In this document: positions 1 to 9,209 of the stretch, piece after piece | Layout: every line of letters begins with the position of its first letter | Numbering within the stretch: position 1 is the stretch's first letter | Assembly (NCBI GenBank): GCA_019309565.1 | Contig: JAFDFZ010000036.1 | Location: 1-37,101, forward strand | Source: Deltaproteobacteria bacterium | GTDB taxonomy: Bacteria > Desulfobacterota > Desulfobacteria > Desulfobacterales > SURF-15 | Direction of reading: 5' to 3' | DNA length: 37,101 nucleotides | Translations under genes and position numbers: made by a program | Notes under the pieces: model-generated | Told to the model about the DNA's origin: nothing | Databases searched by the model: none | What the model saw: only the letters and a program-made list of their open reading frames with translations

Positions 1-1
1 T

Positions 2-358
2 TATCCTGAGGTGAAGTGCATCGGCGGGGGAAGCAAAAATCGGTTTTGGATTCAGTTAAAAGCCGATGTAACTGAGCGAAAGATGATTATTGACAAGATT
101 CAAGAACACACAAGTCTAGGAGCAGCTATCCTGGCGGGAATTGGGACCGGGATTTACCGCAATGTCGATGAGGCGTTTGAGGTGACAAAGAGAGAAGAGG
201 AGCTTATTTATCCCAGAGCCGAAAACTCAGAGGTGTATAAGCGGTTATATGATACGCTTTATCGTGATCTCTACGGTAGATTGATTGGGATTAACCAGGA
301 TATTGAAAAAGTATTTAAACCCGAATCTTACACGAAAATTAATGAGAAGTCAGGGTAA
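2..358 (+). CDS. FGGY-family carbohydrate kinase, C-terminal fragment (cut by window edge)
   Basis: The reading frame is open to the left edge, so only the last ~118 residues of the kinase are present. The fragment starts with the FGGY_C signature: a GGGSKN turn followed by FWIQLKADVT, which in xylulokinase/glycerol kinase relatives lies in the ATP-binding lobe. A helical segment (LGAAILAGIGTGIY) and a charged tail follow, both typical of the family's end. Family members phosphorylate a sugar or polyol in the cytoplasm; the substrate cannot be read from this fragment. The next gene starts 6 bases downstream on the same strand, so the two were probably co-transcribed. The GTG at 11 is an internal valine, not a start, because conserved family sequence continues upstream of it. 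Confidence 0.85.
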   Translation, partial: YPEVKCIGGGSKNRFWIQLKADVTERKMIIDKIQEHTSLGAAILAGIGTGIYRNVDEAFEVTKREEELIYPRAENSEVYKRLYDTLYRDLYGRLIGINQDIEKVFKPESYTKINEKSG

Positions 359-364
359 CCACCC

Positions 365-1045
365 ATGCGCAATTTGTCCTTAGGAATCGATATCGGCGAC
401 ACCTTTACGGATATCGTGATTTACGACCCCAATGCCCCAGAGGTGTATATCAGCAAGGAGCTGACCACACCAGAAGACCTGAGCATTGCGGTTCTTTCGG
501 GTGTTATACAGCTTCTCAGCCGGGAATCAATTAAACCAAAGGACATCGTGCGGGTCGTCCATGCAACAACCGTATTTACCAATGCGCTCATCGAGCGGAA
601 GGGGGCCAAAACCGGGCTGATCACCACCCAGGGGTTTCGGGATGGCCTTGAAATAGGACGGGAAAGAAAATACGAACTTTACGATCTGTTCATTCAAATG
701 CCCGAACCCCTGATTCCAAGGAGTTTGCGCCGGGAGGTTCCAGAGCGGCTTGGTGAATGTGGACGGGTGGAAATTCCTCTTGATGAAACCAAGCTTATGC
801 AAGAGGTGGATGACCTGTTCCGCTGCGGGGTGGAATCCATTGCAGTAGTTTTCTTGAATTCCTATGCAAATCCGGTACATGAAAACAGGGCTGTTGTGCT
901 GATATCGGAAAAATACCCGGATCTTGCGGTTTCCGCATCCTTTGAGGTGGCACCCGAAATACGGGAGTATGAACGTTGTCGGCTAAGGTCAAACACTTCA
1001 TTGAGGAGTTTCCACCCGAAACCCTTTATCCCAACGATGTGTTGA
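365..1045 (+). pseudogene. hyuA: Hydantoinase/oxoprolinase subunit A, N-terminal fragment
   Basis: The first ~204 residues match the HyuA N-terminal domain: an actin-like GIDIGDTFTD phosphate loop near residue 8, HATTVFTNALIERKGA near residue 66, and FEVAPEIREYER near residue 195. Intact HyuA/oxoprolinase A subunits are ~650-720 aa. Here the family match stops just after YER (nt ~976), and the remaining ~20 codons are out-of-frame sequence belonging to the next gene. The family performs ATP-dependent opening of cyclic amides such as hydantoins or 5-oxoproline, or acts in acetone carboxylation, always together with subunit B. With the ATPase body missing this copy should be inactive. An assembly collapse could give the same picture. 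Confidence 0.85.
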
Positions 1046-2274
1046 TCACCAACGATCTGCACCAGGGAACCGGACATCTTCCGGATATATCCGTTGCAAA
1101 GCCAATTTATTATAGAGGGAGTCTCGTGGGCTTCGCTGCCAGCACCGCTCATGCGCCTGACATCGGAGGCAAGATCCGTTCTCCGGAGCCAAGGGAGGTT
1201 TTTGAGGAAGGTTTTCAGATTCCCATAATGAAGCTTCAGGAACGGGGAAAAACAAACGAAACCCTCATTAAGCTTCTGAGAAAGAACGTTCGGACCCCCG
1301 ACCAGACCGTTGGAGACCTCTGGGCGCAGATAGTGGCCCTGGACATGATGGAAAAGCGGGTGACCGAGTTGCTGGACTCCTATGGATTTGTGGAACTCAC
1401 ACCTCTGGCAGAAGAGATCCATGGCCGATGTGAGAACGCCATGCGCCAGGCCATCGGTAAGCTTCCCGACGGGGAATATCACAGCGCCCTTAATACAGAT
1501 GGTCTTATGGATAAGCCGCTTCACCTTGAGATGACGCTCACGGTAAAAGACGATACCATCGATATCGACTACACGGGGTCCGACCCTCAAGTGGATCGGG
1601 CCATCAACGTCTGTATGTGTTATACATATGCATTTACCGTTTACGGTGTAAAGTGTTGTACCAGCCCGAATCTTCCAAACAACGAAGGGGCTTTCCGCCC
1701 CATTACGGTTCGTGCCCCTGAAGGATGTGTGGTCAATCCGGTGTTTCCCACCGCCGGTGGATCAAGGATGCTGGTAGGGCACTACCTGCCAGTGCTTGTG
1801 TTTGGATGTCTGGGGAAGGTGGTTCCAGAACGGGTGATGGCTGCATGCGGCTCACCTATGTGGGGAATGAATCAGTCCGGGGTCAGTCGGGAAGAAAAGC
1901 CGTATGCCAACATGTTTTTTTACAATGGTGGGATGGGGGCAACCTTCCGGCGTGACGGACCTACCTGCCTGAGCTGGCCAAGCAATGTCTCTTCAACGCC
2001 AATCGAGTTGTCCGAGCAGCTTGCCCCCCTTCGTTTCAAATACAAGCGGTTGCGTGCGGATTCAGGGGGGCCCGGCAAATTCAGGGGTGGATTGGGCCAG
2101 GAACTTCTCATCGAAAGCCGCTCAGAGAGTTTGATCGCCGTATCGTTTCTGGCAGAACGGACCGTGTTCCCCGCATTTGGAATCGAAGGGGGAAAGCCCG
2201 GAGCCGCCGGTGTGCTTCGGATCAATGGCAAGAAGGTGGACGCGAAAAAGCAGTATGTGCTGAAGCGGGGATAG
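976..2274 (+). pseudogene. hyuB: Hydantoinase/oxoprolinase subunit B, lacking N-terminus and carrying an internal stop
   Basis: Family similarity begins abruptly at TTG 976 (LSAKVKHFIEEF), which corresponds to about residue 80 of a normal ~550-600 aa HyuB. It then continues through conserved NDLHQGTGHLPDIS, FAASTAHAPDIGG, DIDYTGSDPQ, PTAGGSRM and GGPGKFRGGLGQ blocks. TAG at 2272-2274 interrupts the frame after LKRG. The same frame continues with TIYLATPGGGGHG and a DPQAVKRDLYEGL-like tail, the normal HyuB C-terminus, before the next stop at 2455-2457. Two lesions, a large 5' deletion and a premature stop, argue for a dead gene. A TAG-encoded pyrrolysine is a remote alternative, since no such residue is known at this site in the family. 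Confidence 0.85.
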
Positions 2275-2475
2275 ACCATCTACCTGGCGACTCCTGGTGG
2301 TGGAGGGCACGGCAGGCCTGTTTTAAGGGATCCCCAAGCCGTAAAGCGGGATCTTTACGAAGGGTTATGTAACTCGCAAATCCGACTACGAATGAACCGG
2401 AAAGCGATCGTACGTAATGATAAGAAGCTGTTTTTTTTAAAGGTAGGTTTCCGCTAGAATTGAAGATAACAGAAA

Positions 2476-3525
2476 TTACGTCGGCAGGTTCATCGGCAAG
2501 GTGACGGTAAAGCATGCCCCGTTTCCTGGCTTGCTTTCTACCGTTATCTGTCCGTTATGTTTTTCAACAATTCCTTTGGCCACTGCAAGCCCCAGGCCAG
2601 TACCGTTTTTTTTGCTGGTATAATAGGGTGTAAAAAGTGAGCCTAAAGATCGCTCTGCAATGCCGCAGCCGGTATCCTTTATTTTGATAACCACCGTTTT
2701 GCTGGAGGGATCATTGGCGGCGCTTACACTCAGCTGTTTTTCATTCCTTCCGTCCATTGCATCGATAGCATTTAAGATCAAGTTCTTAAATAGTTGTTCA
2801 AGGGCAAAGTTGTTACCCTGCACGTTCATGTCGTGGCTGGCGATTTTCTTATCGACCGAGATGTTTTTCAGGATGAGAAGATCCTTAAACATTGCCAGGC
2901 ATTCCTCAAGCAGCACTTGGATATTGACTGGTTGGATTTCAATTTCTTTTTTCTCCTCTAACCTGATAAGCTTGCGATTGATTTCGCAAATTTTTTCTGC
3001 ACAGCCAATAATGCGCTTGATGCATCTTTTGACGGCATCCGGATTGTCTACCTGATTGATAGTCAACTCAGCACTACCCATGATGGACATGAGAGGGTTG
3101 TTGATTTGATGAATATGCCGCGGAATTAGCTCCGAGAGTCTATGAGTACTGGTGTTTTGCAGGATGTTGATCTTTGCCCGTTCCGTTTCCCTCATCAATT
3201 GGTCAAGTGTGAAAGGCTTTTCAATAAAACTGTCACATCGATTTCGCAGCGCGTCGATGACTAATTTCTTGTCTCCGTAGGCGGTCATCATGATGACTGG
3301 AAGAGTGTGGTGGGTTTCCCGGATTTTTTTCAACAGGCAAATTCCGTTCATTCCCGGCATCGAGTAGTCTGTGATCACCATATCGATCTGTGGGTCTTGG
3401 CGGCGAATTTTTTTCAAGGCTTCTTCAGCACTCAGAGAAGGGATTACATGATACCCTTTACTGCGCAAGCCGCGACTTATGGTCTCGACCTGAATGAGTT
3501 CATCGTCCACAACGAGAATGTTCAT
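2476..3525 (-). CDS. Inverted hybrid: receiver domain followed by histidine kinase core (paralog 1)
   Basis: This 349-aa soluble protein has an N-terminal REC domain (residues 1-~115, acidic pocket VVDDE, phospho-acceptor Asp53 in ITDYSMPG, Lys in IEKPF). It is joined to a HisKA-like segment with His139 in HQINNPL and a HATPase_c domain (NLILNAIDAM, DTGCGI, GTGLGL). No transmembrane or sensory domain is visible, so input probably arrives as phosphate on REC. It lies 66 bases after a close paralog (3592-4662) and is probably the last gene of that unit. The REC halves are very similar, which indicates tandem duplication. The ATG follows a purine-rich GAGAGTGGAAA. It is likely a node in the local phosphorelay; the partner is unknown. 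Confidence 0.9.
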   Translation of the reverse strand: MNILVVDDELIQVETISRGLRSKGYHVIPSLSAEEALKKIRRQDPQIDMVITDYSMPGMNGICLLKKIRETHHTLPVIMMTAYGDKKLVIDALRNRCDSFIEKPFTLDQLMRETERAKINILQNTSTHRLSELIPRHIHQINNPLMSIMGSAELTINQVDNPDAVKRCIKRIIGCAEKICEINRKLIRLEEKKEIEIQPVNIQVLLEECLAMFKDLLILKNISVDKKIASHDMNVQGNNFALEQLFKNLILNAIDAMDGRNEKQLSVSAANDPSSKTVVIKIKDTGCGIAERSLGSLFTPYYTSKKNGTGLGLAVAKGIVEKHNGQITVESKPGNGACFTVTLPMNLPT

Positions 3526-3591
3526 TTTCCACTCTCTATTTTGCCCCTCAACGCGGGAGTAGGCCTTTCGAAGACAACTGTTCCGTGTGCA

Positions 3592-4662
3592 TCAGTGCAA
3601 GCGCCGATCATCCAATGGATGTTCTGCCGCCGGAATGCTTACCGTAAAGGTTGTGCCTTTTGCCAGCATACTTTTTACGTTGATTCTCCCTTTAAGCCGA
3701 TCCACTATGTTTTTCACCACCAAAAGTCCCAAACCGGTCCCATGCTGTTTTGTGGTAAAGTTTGGAAGAAAGAGCGTCGGAAGTGAGTCTTCTGCAATGC
3801 CATGGCCTGAGTCGGCAATATGGATTTTCACAGTATTGTCTGATATGTCATAGTCGGTCTCGATTCTCAATTGCTTTTCATTTGAATCTTCCATGGCTTC
3901 CACAGCGTTTAAAATGAGATTTTTGATCATTTGTTCCAAGGTGCTCTTATCCCCCAAAACCCGTATGGAGTGGTGACCCATTATCTTTTTCACAGAGACA
4001 TCATTTAATGTCAGCAGATCCTCGAACATTTTAAGACATACATCAATGATTCGTTCAATGTCGACCGGTTCCTGGTGGTCTTTCCTTGGGTTGTTCGCTC
4101 TCAGTATTTCTTTGTTCATCCTGGAAATCTGTTTTGCCGATTCAACAATTCTTTGAAAGTAGCTTTTTATTACATCTGGATCATCAAGCTGCTTCATGGC
4201 AAGCTCCGCGCTGCCGATGATAGACATCAGCGGATTACTGATTCGATCCACATGTTTGGGAATCAATTCTGGCTCCTGTTCTTCTTCTGCATATTTCATG
4301 ACTTTTGCCAAGGCGCGTTCTGTTTCTTGCATCAATTCATCTAAGGTAAACGGTTTTTCAAGGAAACTGTCACAGCGGTTATGCAATGCAGCGATTGCAA
4401 GTTTTTTGTCGCTGTAAGCGGTCATCATAATCACAGGCAGCCGACTGTGTGTTTCTCGAATCTTTTTCAAAAGCTCCAGTCCGTTCATGCCTGGCATCGA
4501 ATAATCCGTGATGACCATTTCAATCTTGCTTCCATCATCTTTAATCCTCTCAAGAGCTTCCTCTGCTGTATAAGCCTGGGCGACACGGTATCCTCTGCTT
4601 CGGAGTCCCCTGCAAATGGATTCAACCTGTATCTTTTCATCGTCTACGACCAAAACGTTCAA
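3592..4662 (-). CDS. Inverted hybrid: receiver domain plus degenerate histidine kinase core (paralog 2)
   Basis: This 356-aa protein has the same architecture as its downstream neighbour: REC (Asp53 in ITDYSMPG), HisKA-like helix, and HATPase_c with intact N box (NLILNAVEAM), G1 (DSGHGI) and G2 (GTGLGL). At the phospho-acceptor position the paralog has His139 (HQINNPL), but this protein has Asp139 (DRISNPL); the first Asn of the motif is also changed to Ser. His137 two residues upstream is shared by both and is not the canonical site. The protein can probably still be phosphorylated on REC and bind ATP but should not autophosphorylate normally. It uses a TTG start after an AAGGGGGT ribosome-binding site and has a sigma-54 promoter about 56 bases upstream. 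Confidence 0.9.
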   Translation of the reverse strand: MNVLVVDDEKIQVESICRGLRSRGYRVAQAYTAEEALERIKDDGSKIEMVITDYSMPGMNGLELLKKIRETHSRLPVIMMTAYSDKKLAIAALHNRCDSFLEKPFTLDELMQETERALAKVMKYAEEEQEPELIPKHVDRISNPLMSIIGSAELAMKQLDDPDVIKSYFQRIVESAKQISRMNKEILRANNPRKDHQEPVDIERIIDVCLKMFEDLLTLNDVSVKKIMGHHSIRVLGDKSTLEQMIKNLILNAVEAMEDSNEKQLRIETDYDISDNTVKIHIADSGHGIAEDSLPTLFLPNFTTKQHGTGLGLLVVKNIVDRLKGRINVKSMLAKGTTFTVSIPAAEHPLDDRRLH

Positions 4663-4717
4663 TGTTGCTACCCCCTTGTTGGTCTCTTTGAGTCGTCTTT
4701 TTTATGGCTTTTGGGAC

Positions 4718-4732
4718 GCAATACCCATGCCA
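4718..4732 (-). promoter_or_regulatory. Sigma-54 promoter for the REC-kinase pair
   Basis: On the minus strand the sequence reads TGGCAT-N5-TTGC, with GG and GC separated by exactly 10 bases as sigma-54 requires. The predicted start lies near 4706, giving a leader of about 44 bases to the TTG start at 4662. It sits in a 264-base gap downstream of the NtrC-type activator gene, so the kinase pair can be transcribed separately from the che operon. Confidence 0.7.
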
Positions 4733-4926
4733 GCGAAGGAAAATTTGGATCTTAGAGTTTTTAAGAATAATTTCAGATAGTTAAAGTGAGCAAAAATGAT
4801 GGTCCTTGATTTTTACCTGCAGGCGGATGTGCCACTTTGGCCATATCAATAAAAAAAATCTATAAAAATCAACTAATTATCAGAGACAGCCCATTTTGGA
4901 ACACACAGCTATGTGAGTGGTCTCCG

Positions 4927-6297
4927 TCATGGCACTTGATATTGTTCAAGCTTTCTTCGTAATGTATTCAGGCCTATCCCTAAACATTTGGCGGTTTTTG
5001 CTTTGTTGTTGTCAAGCTGAGAATAAACCCGCAAAATGTGTCGTTTCTCAACCTGGGCAAGCGGTACGATGGCTCCTCTATGTACTTTCGAGGCAGCGTG
5101 TTTATGGGGTTTTTTCACCAATAAATAGGATGGAAGAAATTTTGGAGAAATGCTCTGATTTTGAGCCAGGTTCAACGCAGATTGGACAATGGATTTAAGT
5201 TCTCTCACATTTCCGGGATAATCATAATTCATCAGAATCGACAGAGTTTCTTCTTCCATGATTGCATTTGGGGAATCACCCTTAAGTTCTCTTAGAAATA
5301 TATCAATAAGCAGGGGAATATCCTCTGTTCTTTCCCTTAAAGGCGGCAGGCTCAACCAGGCTCCTTTGAGCCGGTAGTATAAGTCTTTGCGGAATGCATT
5401 TTTGGCCATCAGACGATCCAAATCCTCGTTGGTAGCAGCAATAAAACGGATATCCACTTTTTGCGGCTGGTTGGTGCCGAGCTTGGTGTATTCTCCTTCC
5501 TGTAAAACCCGAAGCAGTTTTCCCTGAAGTTCTGCAGGCACCGTGCCGATTTCATCCAAAAACAGCGTACCGCGATTGGTATGCTCCAAATAACCTGCTC
5601 GATCTTTCTCCGCCCCTGTAAAAGCTCCCCTGGTGTGACCGAAAAATTCGGCGTCGAACAGTGTGCTGCTCATAGATGCCATGTTTACTGCAATAAATGG
5701 TTGGCTGGCCCTGGGGCTTGCCAGGTGAATGGCTCTTGCGAGCAGTTCTTTGCCGGTTCCGCTTTCTCCGGTAATCAAAACCGGGACGGTACTTGCAGCA
5801 TGCAGCTCGGCTTCCTTCAGAATCCGGATCAAGGTGGGTGAGCGGGTTACGATCGGGCGAAAGGCTTCTTTGTGCGTCAAATCAGGAAGATGCTTCTTTT
5901 TCCGAACATCCAGTATGTCCAGCAGGCGTTTTCTCTCCAGGGCACGATGAATCGTGTGTACAAGGTCGTCTCTGGTTATCGGTTTTACCTGGTAGTCATA
6001 TGCTCCTTTTCTTATGCATTCAACGGCGGTTCGAGCTTCGTTTAGTGCCGAGATCATAATGCATTCGGTATTTGGGCTGGTGTTTTTGACGACCTCCAGC
6101 AGTTCCAGCCCATTGAGCCCAGGCATTGTGATATCGATCAACGCCACATCAAAGAGGTGATCGGTGCGGAACATCTCGGCAGCCTTTTGAGGATTTATTT
6201 CCGTAACCACGTTCCGGAAACCTGCGGTTACCAGCCCTCTTCTTGCGCTCTCAAGAAAGTCTTGCTCGTCATCGACGATTATAATACGGTTATCCAT
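4927..6297 (-). CDS. NtrC-family sigma-54-dependent response regulator
   Basis: This 456-aa activator has the full domain set: REC (Asp55 in ALIDITMPG), AAA+ domain with Walker A GESGTGKE (177-184), the sigma-54 contact loop GAFTGA (224-229), Walker B GTLFLDEIG, and a Fis-type helix-turn-helix at the C-terminus (KTAKCLGIGLNTLRRKL). Family members use ATP hydrolysis to open sigma-54 holoenzyme promoters after REC phosphorylation. Its ATG overlaps the end of the upstream kinase gene by 8 bases, so the two are probably translationally coupled and form a cognate pair. Two sigma-54 promoters lie in this locus, one in front of cheW and one just downstream of this gene; both are candidate targets. 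Confidence 0.95.
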   Translation of the reverse strand: MDNRIIIVDDEQDFLESARRGLVTAGFRNVVTEINPQKAAEMFRTDHLFDVALIDITMPGLNGLELLEVVKNTSPNTECIMISALNEARTAVECIRKGAYDYQVKPITRDDLVHTIHRALERKRLLDILDVRKKKHLPDLTHKEAFRPIVTRSPTLIRILKEAELHAASTVPVLITGESGTGKELLARAIHLASPRASQPFIAVNMASMSSTLFDAEFFGHTRGAFTGAEKDRAGYLEHTNRGTLFLDEIGTVPAELQGKLLRVLQEGEYTKLGTNQPQKVDIRFIAATNEDLDRLMAKNAFRKDLYYRLKGAWLSLPPLRERTEDIPLLIDIFLRELKGDSPNAIMEEETLSILMNYDYPGNVRELKSIVQSALNLAQNQSISPKFLPSYLLVKKPHKHAASKVHRGAIVPLAQVEKRHILRVYSQLDNNKAKTAKCLGIGLNTLRRKLEQYQVP

Positions 6298-8119
6298 CGC
6301 CAGGTGACCCTTCGATTTTCTGTGTTATCCCGGCAACTTTCTGGTCCATTAAGATCACTTTAAAGGTGCTGCCAATTCCGGGATTACTTTCCACTTCGAT
6401 TCGCCCCCCCATCGCTTCGATACGGTTGTGACAGATATACAACCCCAGGCCTGTTCCTTCACCTGTATCCTTGGTGGTAAAAAAGGGGTCGAAAATCTTC
6501 TTCAAAGTGGTTTCATCCATTCCACAGCCATTGTCGCTGATTTCTATCGTAATATGATTCTGCCCGGAATTTCCAGAATAAACTGCAAGCCTGATCCATG
6601 AATTATTCTTGTCGGCGGCCTGTGCAGCATTTATCAAGATATTGACAACCACTTGCTCAATAATCTCCGGGTCGGTGTAAATTAAAGGCAGATTTTCAGG
6701 TATATCCACCTCAAACGAACGGACTACTTTTTCGATTTGACTGCGACAGATGGCAACTCCCTTCTCGATCACTGTCTTAAGATCGACCCATTTATTTTCC
6801 CTATAGTCTCGTTTTCGTGAAAAAGCTTTAAGACCTGTTACGGTAGCGGTAATCCGCCTGGAACCATGCTCGATGTTGTCCACAAGCTTGAACAAGTCTT
6901 TCTGGAACTCCTCATAGGGCATGCCCGCTATTTGGTAGTCGGGGTGTCGCCGGGCATGCATATCAAGAACCGGCAGCATTTCTTTCAAATAATCTTTTAG
7001 GATGGGTATATTAAATGAAATAAAATTATTGGGATTGTTGATTTCATGAGCGATGCCTGAAACCAGCAGGCCCAAAGAGGCCAGCTTTTCATTCTGCATA
7101 AGCTGGCGTTCCATTGATCTGGCCTCTGTTATGTCGCTGATCCGCAGAATAGCACCTGGTGGGGTGTTGGAATCTTCATGCAAAGGATATATGACAACTT
7201 GCTCCAAGCGCTTGGGGTTGAGCAGACCTTTTCTTTCCAACGATGCCGGCTTTCCCTCTTTAATCAATGACGGTATAGGGCACATCTCACAGGGGCGTTC
7301 TGTTTTCATTAATGCTTTATAACAGGGTTTGTCCAGTGCATCGGCATACTCGATCCGGAAGTATTCCACAGCAGCCCTGTTTAGCATCCTTACTGAACTC
7401 TTATCATCCAGCATTAACAAAGGATCCGATATTCCGTCAAAAACAGACTGAAGCAAGGCCTTGCTTTTTCGGATTTGCTCTTCGATTCGTCTGCGCTCTT
7501 CTATTTCACGTCTCAGTAACTCATTGGCGGTTTCCAGCTCGATCGTTCGTTCCTTGACGCGCTTTTCAAGCTCATCGTGTGCTTGCTGCAGGGCGTTCTC
7601 TATTTCTTTTCGCCGGTGCAATTCAGACTTTAGTTGCTCGTTTGCCCGGGTCAACTCCGAAGTTCTTTCCTTTACTCGAAGCTCAAGATCGATTTTTGCC
7701 TGCTGCAGTTGTTCTACCAGCGCCCTGTTTTCGATCTTAAGCCGTCTGCTTTTAAGCGCCTGGCTTACGGTGATAAACAGATCGTTAATGTTATCAAGCG
7801 GTTTGGTTAAATAGTCGAATGCGCCTTTATGACGAAACGCTTCGATAACATTATCCAAAGCCGCAAAAGCGGTTAGAATGATGACTTCGACATCTTCATC
7901 CAGCTCTTTTACACGGCGCATCAGCATCAAACCATCCATGCCGGGCATTCTCATATCTGTGATAACCACATCAAACGGCTCCGATTTGAAGACTCGAATC
8001 GCCTCTTCTCCACTGGAAGCAGTGTTGACGATAAACCCCTCCTGTTTCAAAAAGCCGCTCAGCATATCCAGAATATCCAGCTCATCATCAACAATGAGAA
8101 TTTTCCCTGTCATCATCAC
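6290..8119 (-). CDS. REC - coiled coil - PAS - histidine kinase
   Basis: This 609-aa cytoplasmic sensor kinase has REC at 1-~120 (Asp55 in ITDMRMPG) and a long signalling coiled coil at ~130-220. The coil contains two copies of an RVKERT-x-ELxxANExL unit about 40 residues apart. A PAS domain at ~221-335 follows, then HisKA with His358 in IAHEINNP, and HATPase_c ([26 protein letters not shown]). The PAS domain carries Cys266, Cys277 and Cys280 (C-x10-C-x2-C), a possible metal, Fe-S or redox site; this is inferred. The gene lies 25 bases after cheB and overlaps the NtrC-type regulator gene, so it is the likely donor to that regulator. Its REC domain is a plausible CheA target. Confidence 0.93.
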   Translation of the reverse strand: MMMTGKILIVDDELDILDMLSGFLKQEGFIVNTASSGEEAIRVFKSEPFDVVITDMRMPGMDGLMLMRRVKELDEDVEVIILTAFAALDNVIEAFRHKGAFDYLTKPLDNINDLFITVSQALKSRRLKIENRALVEQLQQAKIDLELRVKERTSELTRANEQLKSELHRRKEIENALQQAHDELEKRVKERTIELETANELLRREIEERRRIEEQIRKSKALLQSVFDGISDPLLMLDDKSSVRMLNRAAVEYFRIEYADALDKPCYKALMKTERPCEMCPIPSLIKEGKPASLERKGLLNPKRLEQVVIYPLHEDSNTPPGAILRISDITEARSMERQLMQNEKLASLGLLVSGIAHEINNPNNFISFNIPILKDYLKEMLPVLDMHARRHPDYQIAGMPYEEFQKDLFKLVDNIEHGSRRITATVTGLKAFSRKRDYRENKWVDLKTVIEKGVAICRSQIEKVVRSFEVDIPENLPLIYTDPEIIEQVVVNILINAAQAADKNNSWIRLAVYSGNSGQNHITIEISDNGCGMDETTLKKIFDPFFTTKDTGEGTGLGLYICHNRIEAMGGRIEVESNPGIGSTFKVILMDQKVAGITQKIEGSPGDG

Positions 8120-8144
8120 CTCACAGTGAGGCAGGAAATACTGC

Positions 8145-9191
8145 TCAGATCATTTTAAGAGCACAGCCTGCTATCTGCTCCAGGCTTGCCACGGTTTCAA
8201 CCGCTCCTGCTTTGATCGCTTCTTTCGGCATCCCAAACACGACACAGCTCTTTTCATCTTGAGCAATTGTTCTTGCACCTGATCGTTTCATTTGCAGCAA
8301 TCCATCCGCTCCATCTGTTCCCATTCCGGTCAGAAGAATACCCACTGCGTTTTCGGCCGCATGATCGGCGACGGACTTGAACAGGACATCTACGGAAGGT
8401 CGTTGATGGTTTACCATCGGTCCCGATTTGATCCTGATGCAGTATCGATGTGCACTTTTTTTCAACAGCATATGAAAGTTACCCGGTGCCACCAGTGCGA
8501 TTCCCCGGCGAAGCACATCACCATCTTTCGCTTCCCGCACGTCGATCCTGCAAAGTCTGTTCAACCTTTCGGCAAAAGATGCAGTAAAATAAGCGGGCAT
8601 ATGCTGAACCACCAATATGGCCGGTGCTTCGGTTGGCATGCTGACAAGAACTGTTTTTATGGCTTCCGTACCCCCGGTGGATGCCCCGATAGCAATAATT
8701 TTACCGTTGCCCCTGTCCTTGGCAGCGGAAAGAAGCTGTGTTGTTGGAATAGTTGGCAATCGGCTTCTACAAGCAACCGTATCTAAGTTTATCTGGGTTA
8801 CCCCTCGAATTTTCTCCGCCAATTGCTTGCGCATTTCCCCCACAGAGTATGAACCGTCTGGTTTGGAAATAACATCCAGCGCACCCAGAGAAAGTGCATC
8901 AAGCCCTAACTTGCTGCCCTTTTGGGTAAGGGAACTTACAATAATAACCGGCATCGGATGGTGTTGCATTAATTTTCGAAGAAAGGTCAAACCATCCATG
9001 CGAGGCATTTCAATATCAAGCGTGATGACATCTGGCTTTAGTTTTACAATTTTGTCCCTGGCAATGAACGGATCCGATGCGGTGCCGATGACCTCAATAT
9101 CAGGCTCTTTGGACAACTCTTCGGTGAATATTTTGCGCACGATCGCCGAGTCGTCTACAATCAATACTTTTATGCCTTTGCTGGAAACCAC
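8145..9191 (-). CDS. cheB: Chemotaxis protein-glutamate methylesterase CheB
   Basis: This full-length, two-domain CheB of 348 aa has a REC domain with Asp59 (ITLDIEMPRMDG) and a C-terminal methylesterase with the catalytic triad Ser171 (GASTGGT), His197 (VQHMP) and Asp293 (GMGTDGADG). It removes methyl groups from, and deamidates, chemoreceptor glutamates in the cytoplasm when phosphorylated by CheA. It uses a GTG start preceded by AAGAGGTGG. It is 18 bases after cheD and 25 bases before the REC/PAS kinase. No CheR or receptor gene is in the window, so its substrates must be encoded elsewhere. Confidence 0.97.
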   Translation of the reverse strand: MVSSKGIKVLIVDDSAIVRKIFTEELSKEPDIEVIGTASDPFIARDKIVKLKPDVITLDIEMPRMDGLTFLRKLMQHHPMPVIIVSSLTQKGSKLGLDALSLGALDVISKPDGSYSVGEMRKQLAEKIRGVTQINLDTVACRSRLPTIPTTQLLSAAKDRGNGKIIAIGASTGGTEAIKTVLVSMPTEAPAILVVQHMPAYFTASFAERLNRLCRIDVREAKDGDVLRRGIALVAPGNFHMLLKKSAHRYCIRIKSGPMVNHQRPSVDVLFKSVADHAAENAVGILLTGMGTDGADGLLQMKRSGARTIAQDEKSCVVFGMPKEAIKAGAVETVASLEQIAGCALKMI

Positions 9192-9209
9192 AGAGATCCA
9201 CCTCTTCTT

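Noticed and set aside
862..1590. Long minus-strand open frame opposite hyuAB
   Set aside because: It is antisense to the well-conserved HyuA/HyuB frames and its translation has no recognisable domain.
2272..2274. TAG read as pyrrolysine
   Set aside because: No HyuB family precedent, no downstream stem-loop recognised, and the gene is already broken by the 5' deletion.
4828..4850. A further TGGCAC-like minus-strand match near 4840 as a third sigma-54 promoter
   Set aside because: The GG-to-GC spacing is 11 rather than 10 and the -12 element is TGC without the usual TTGC, so it should not be functional.
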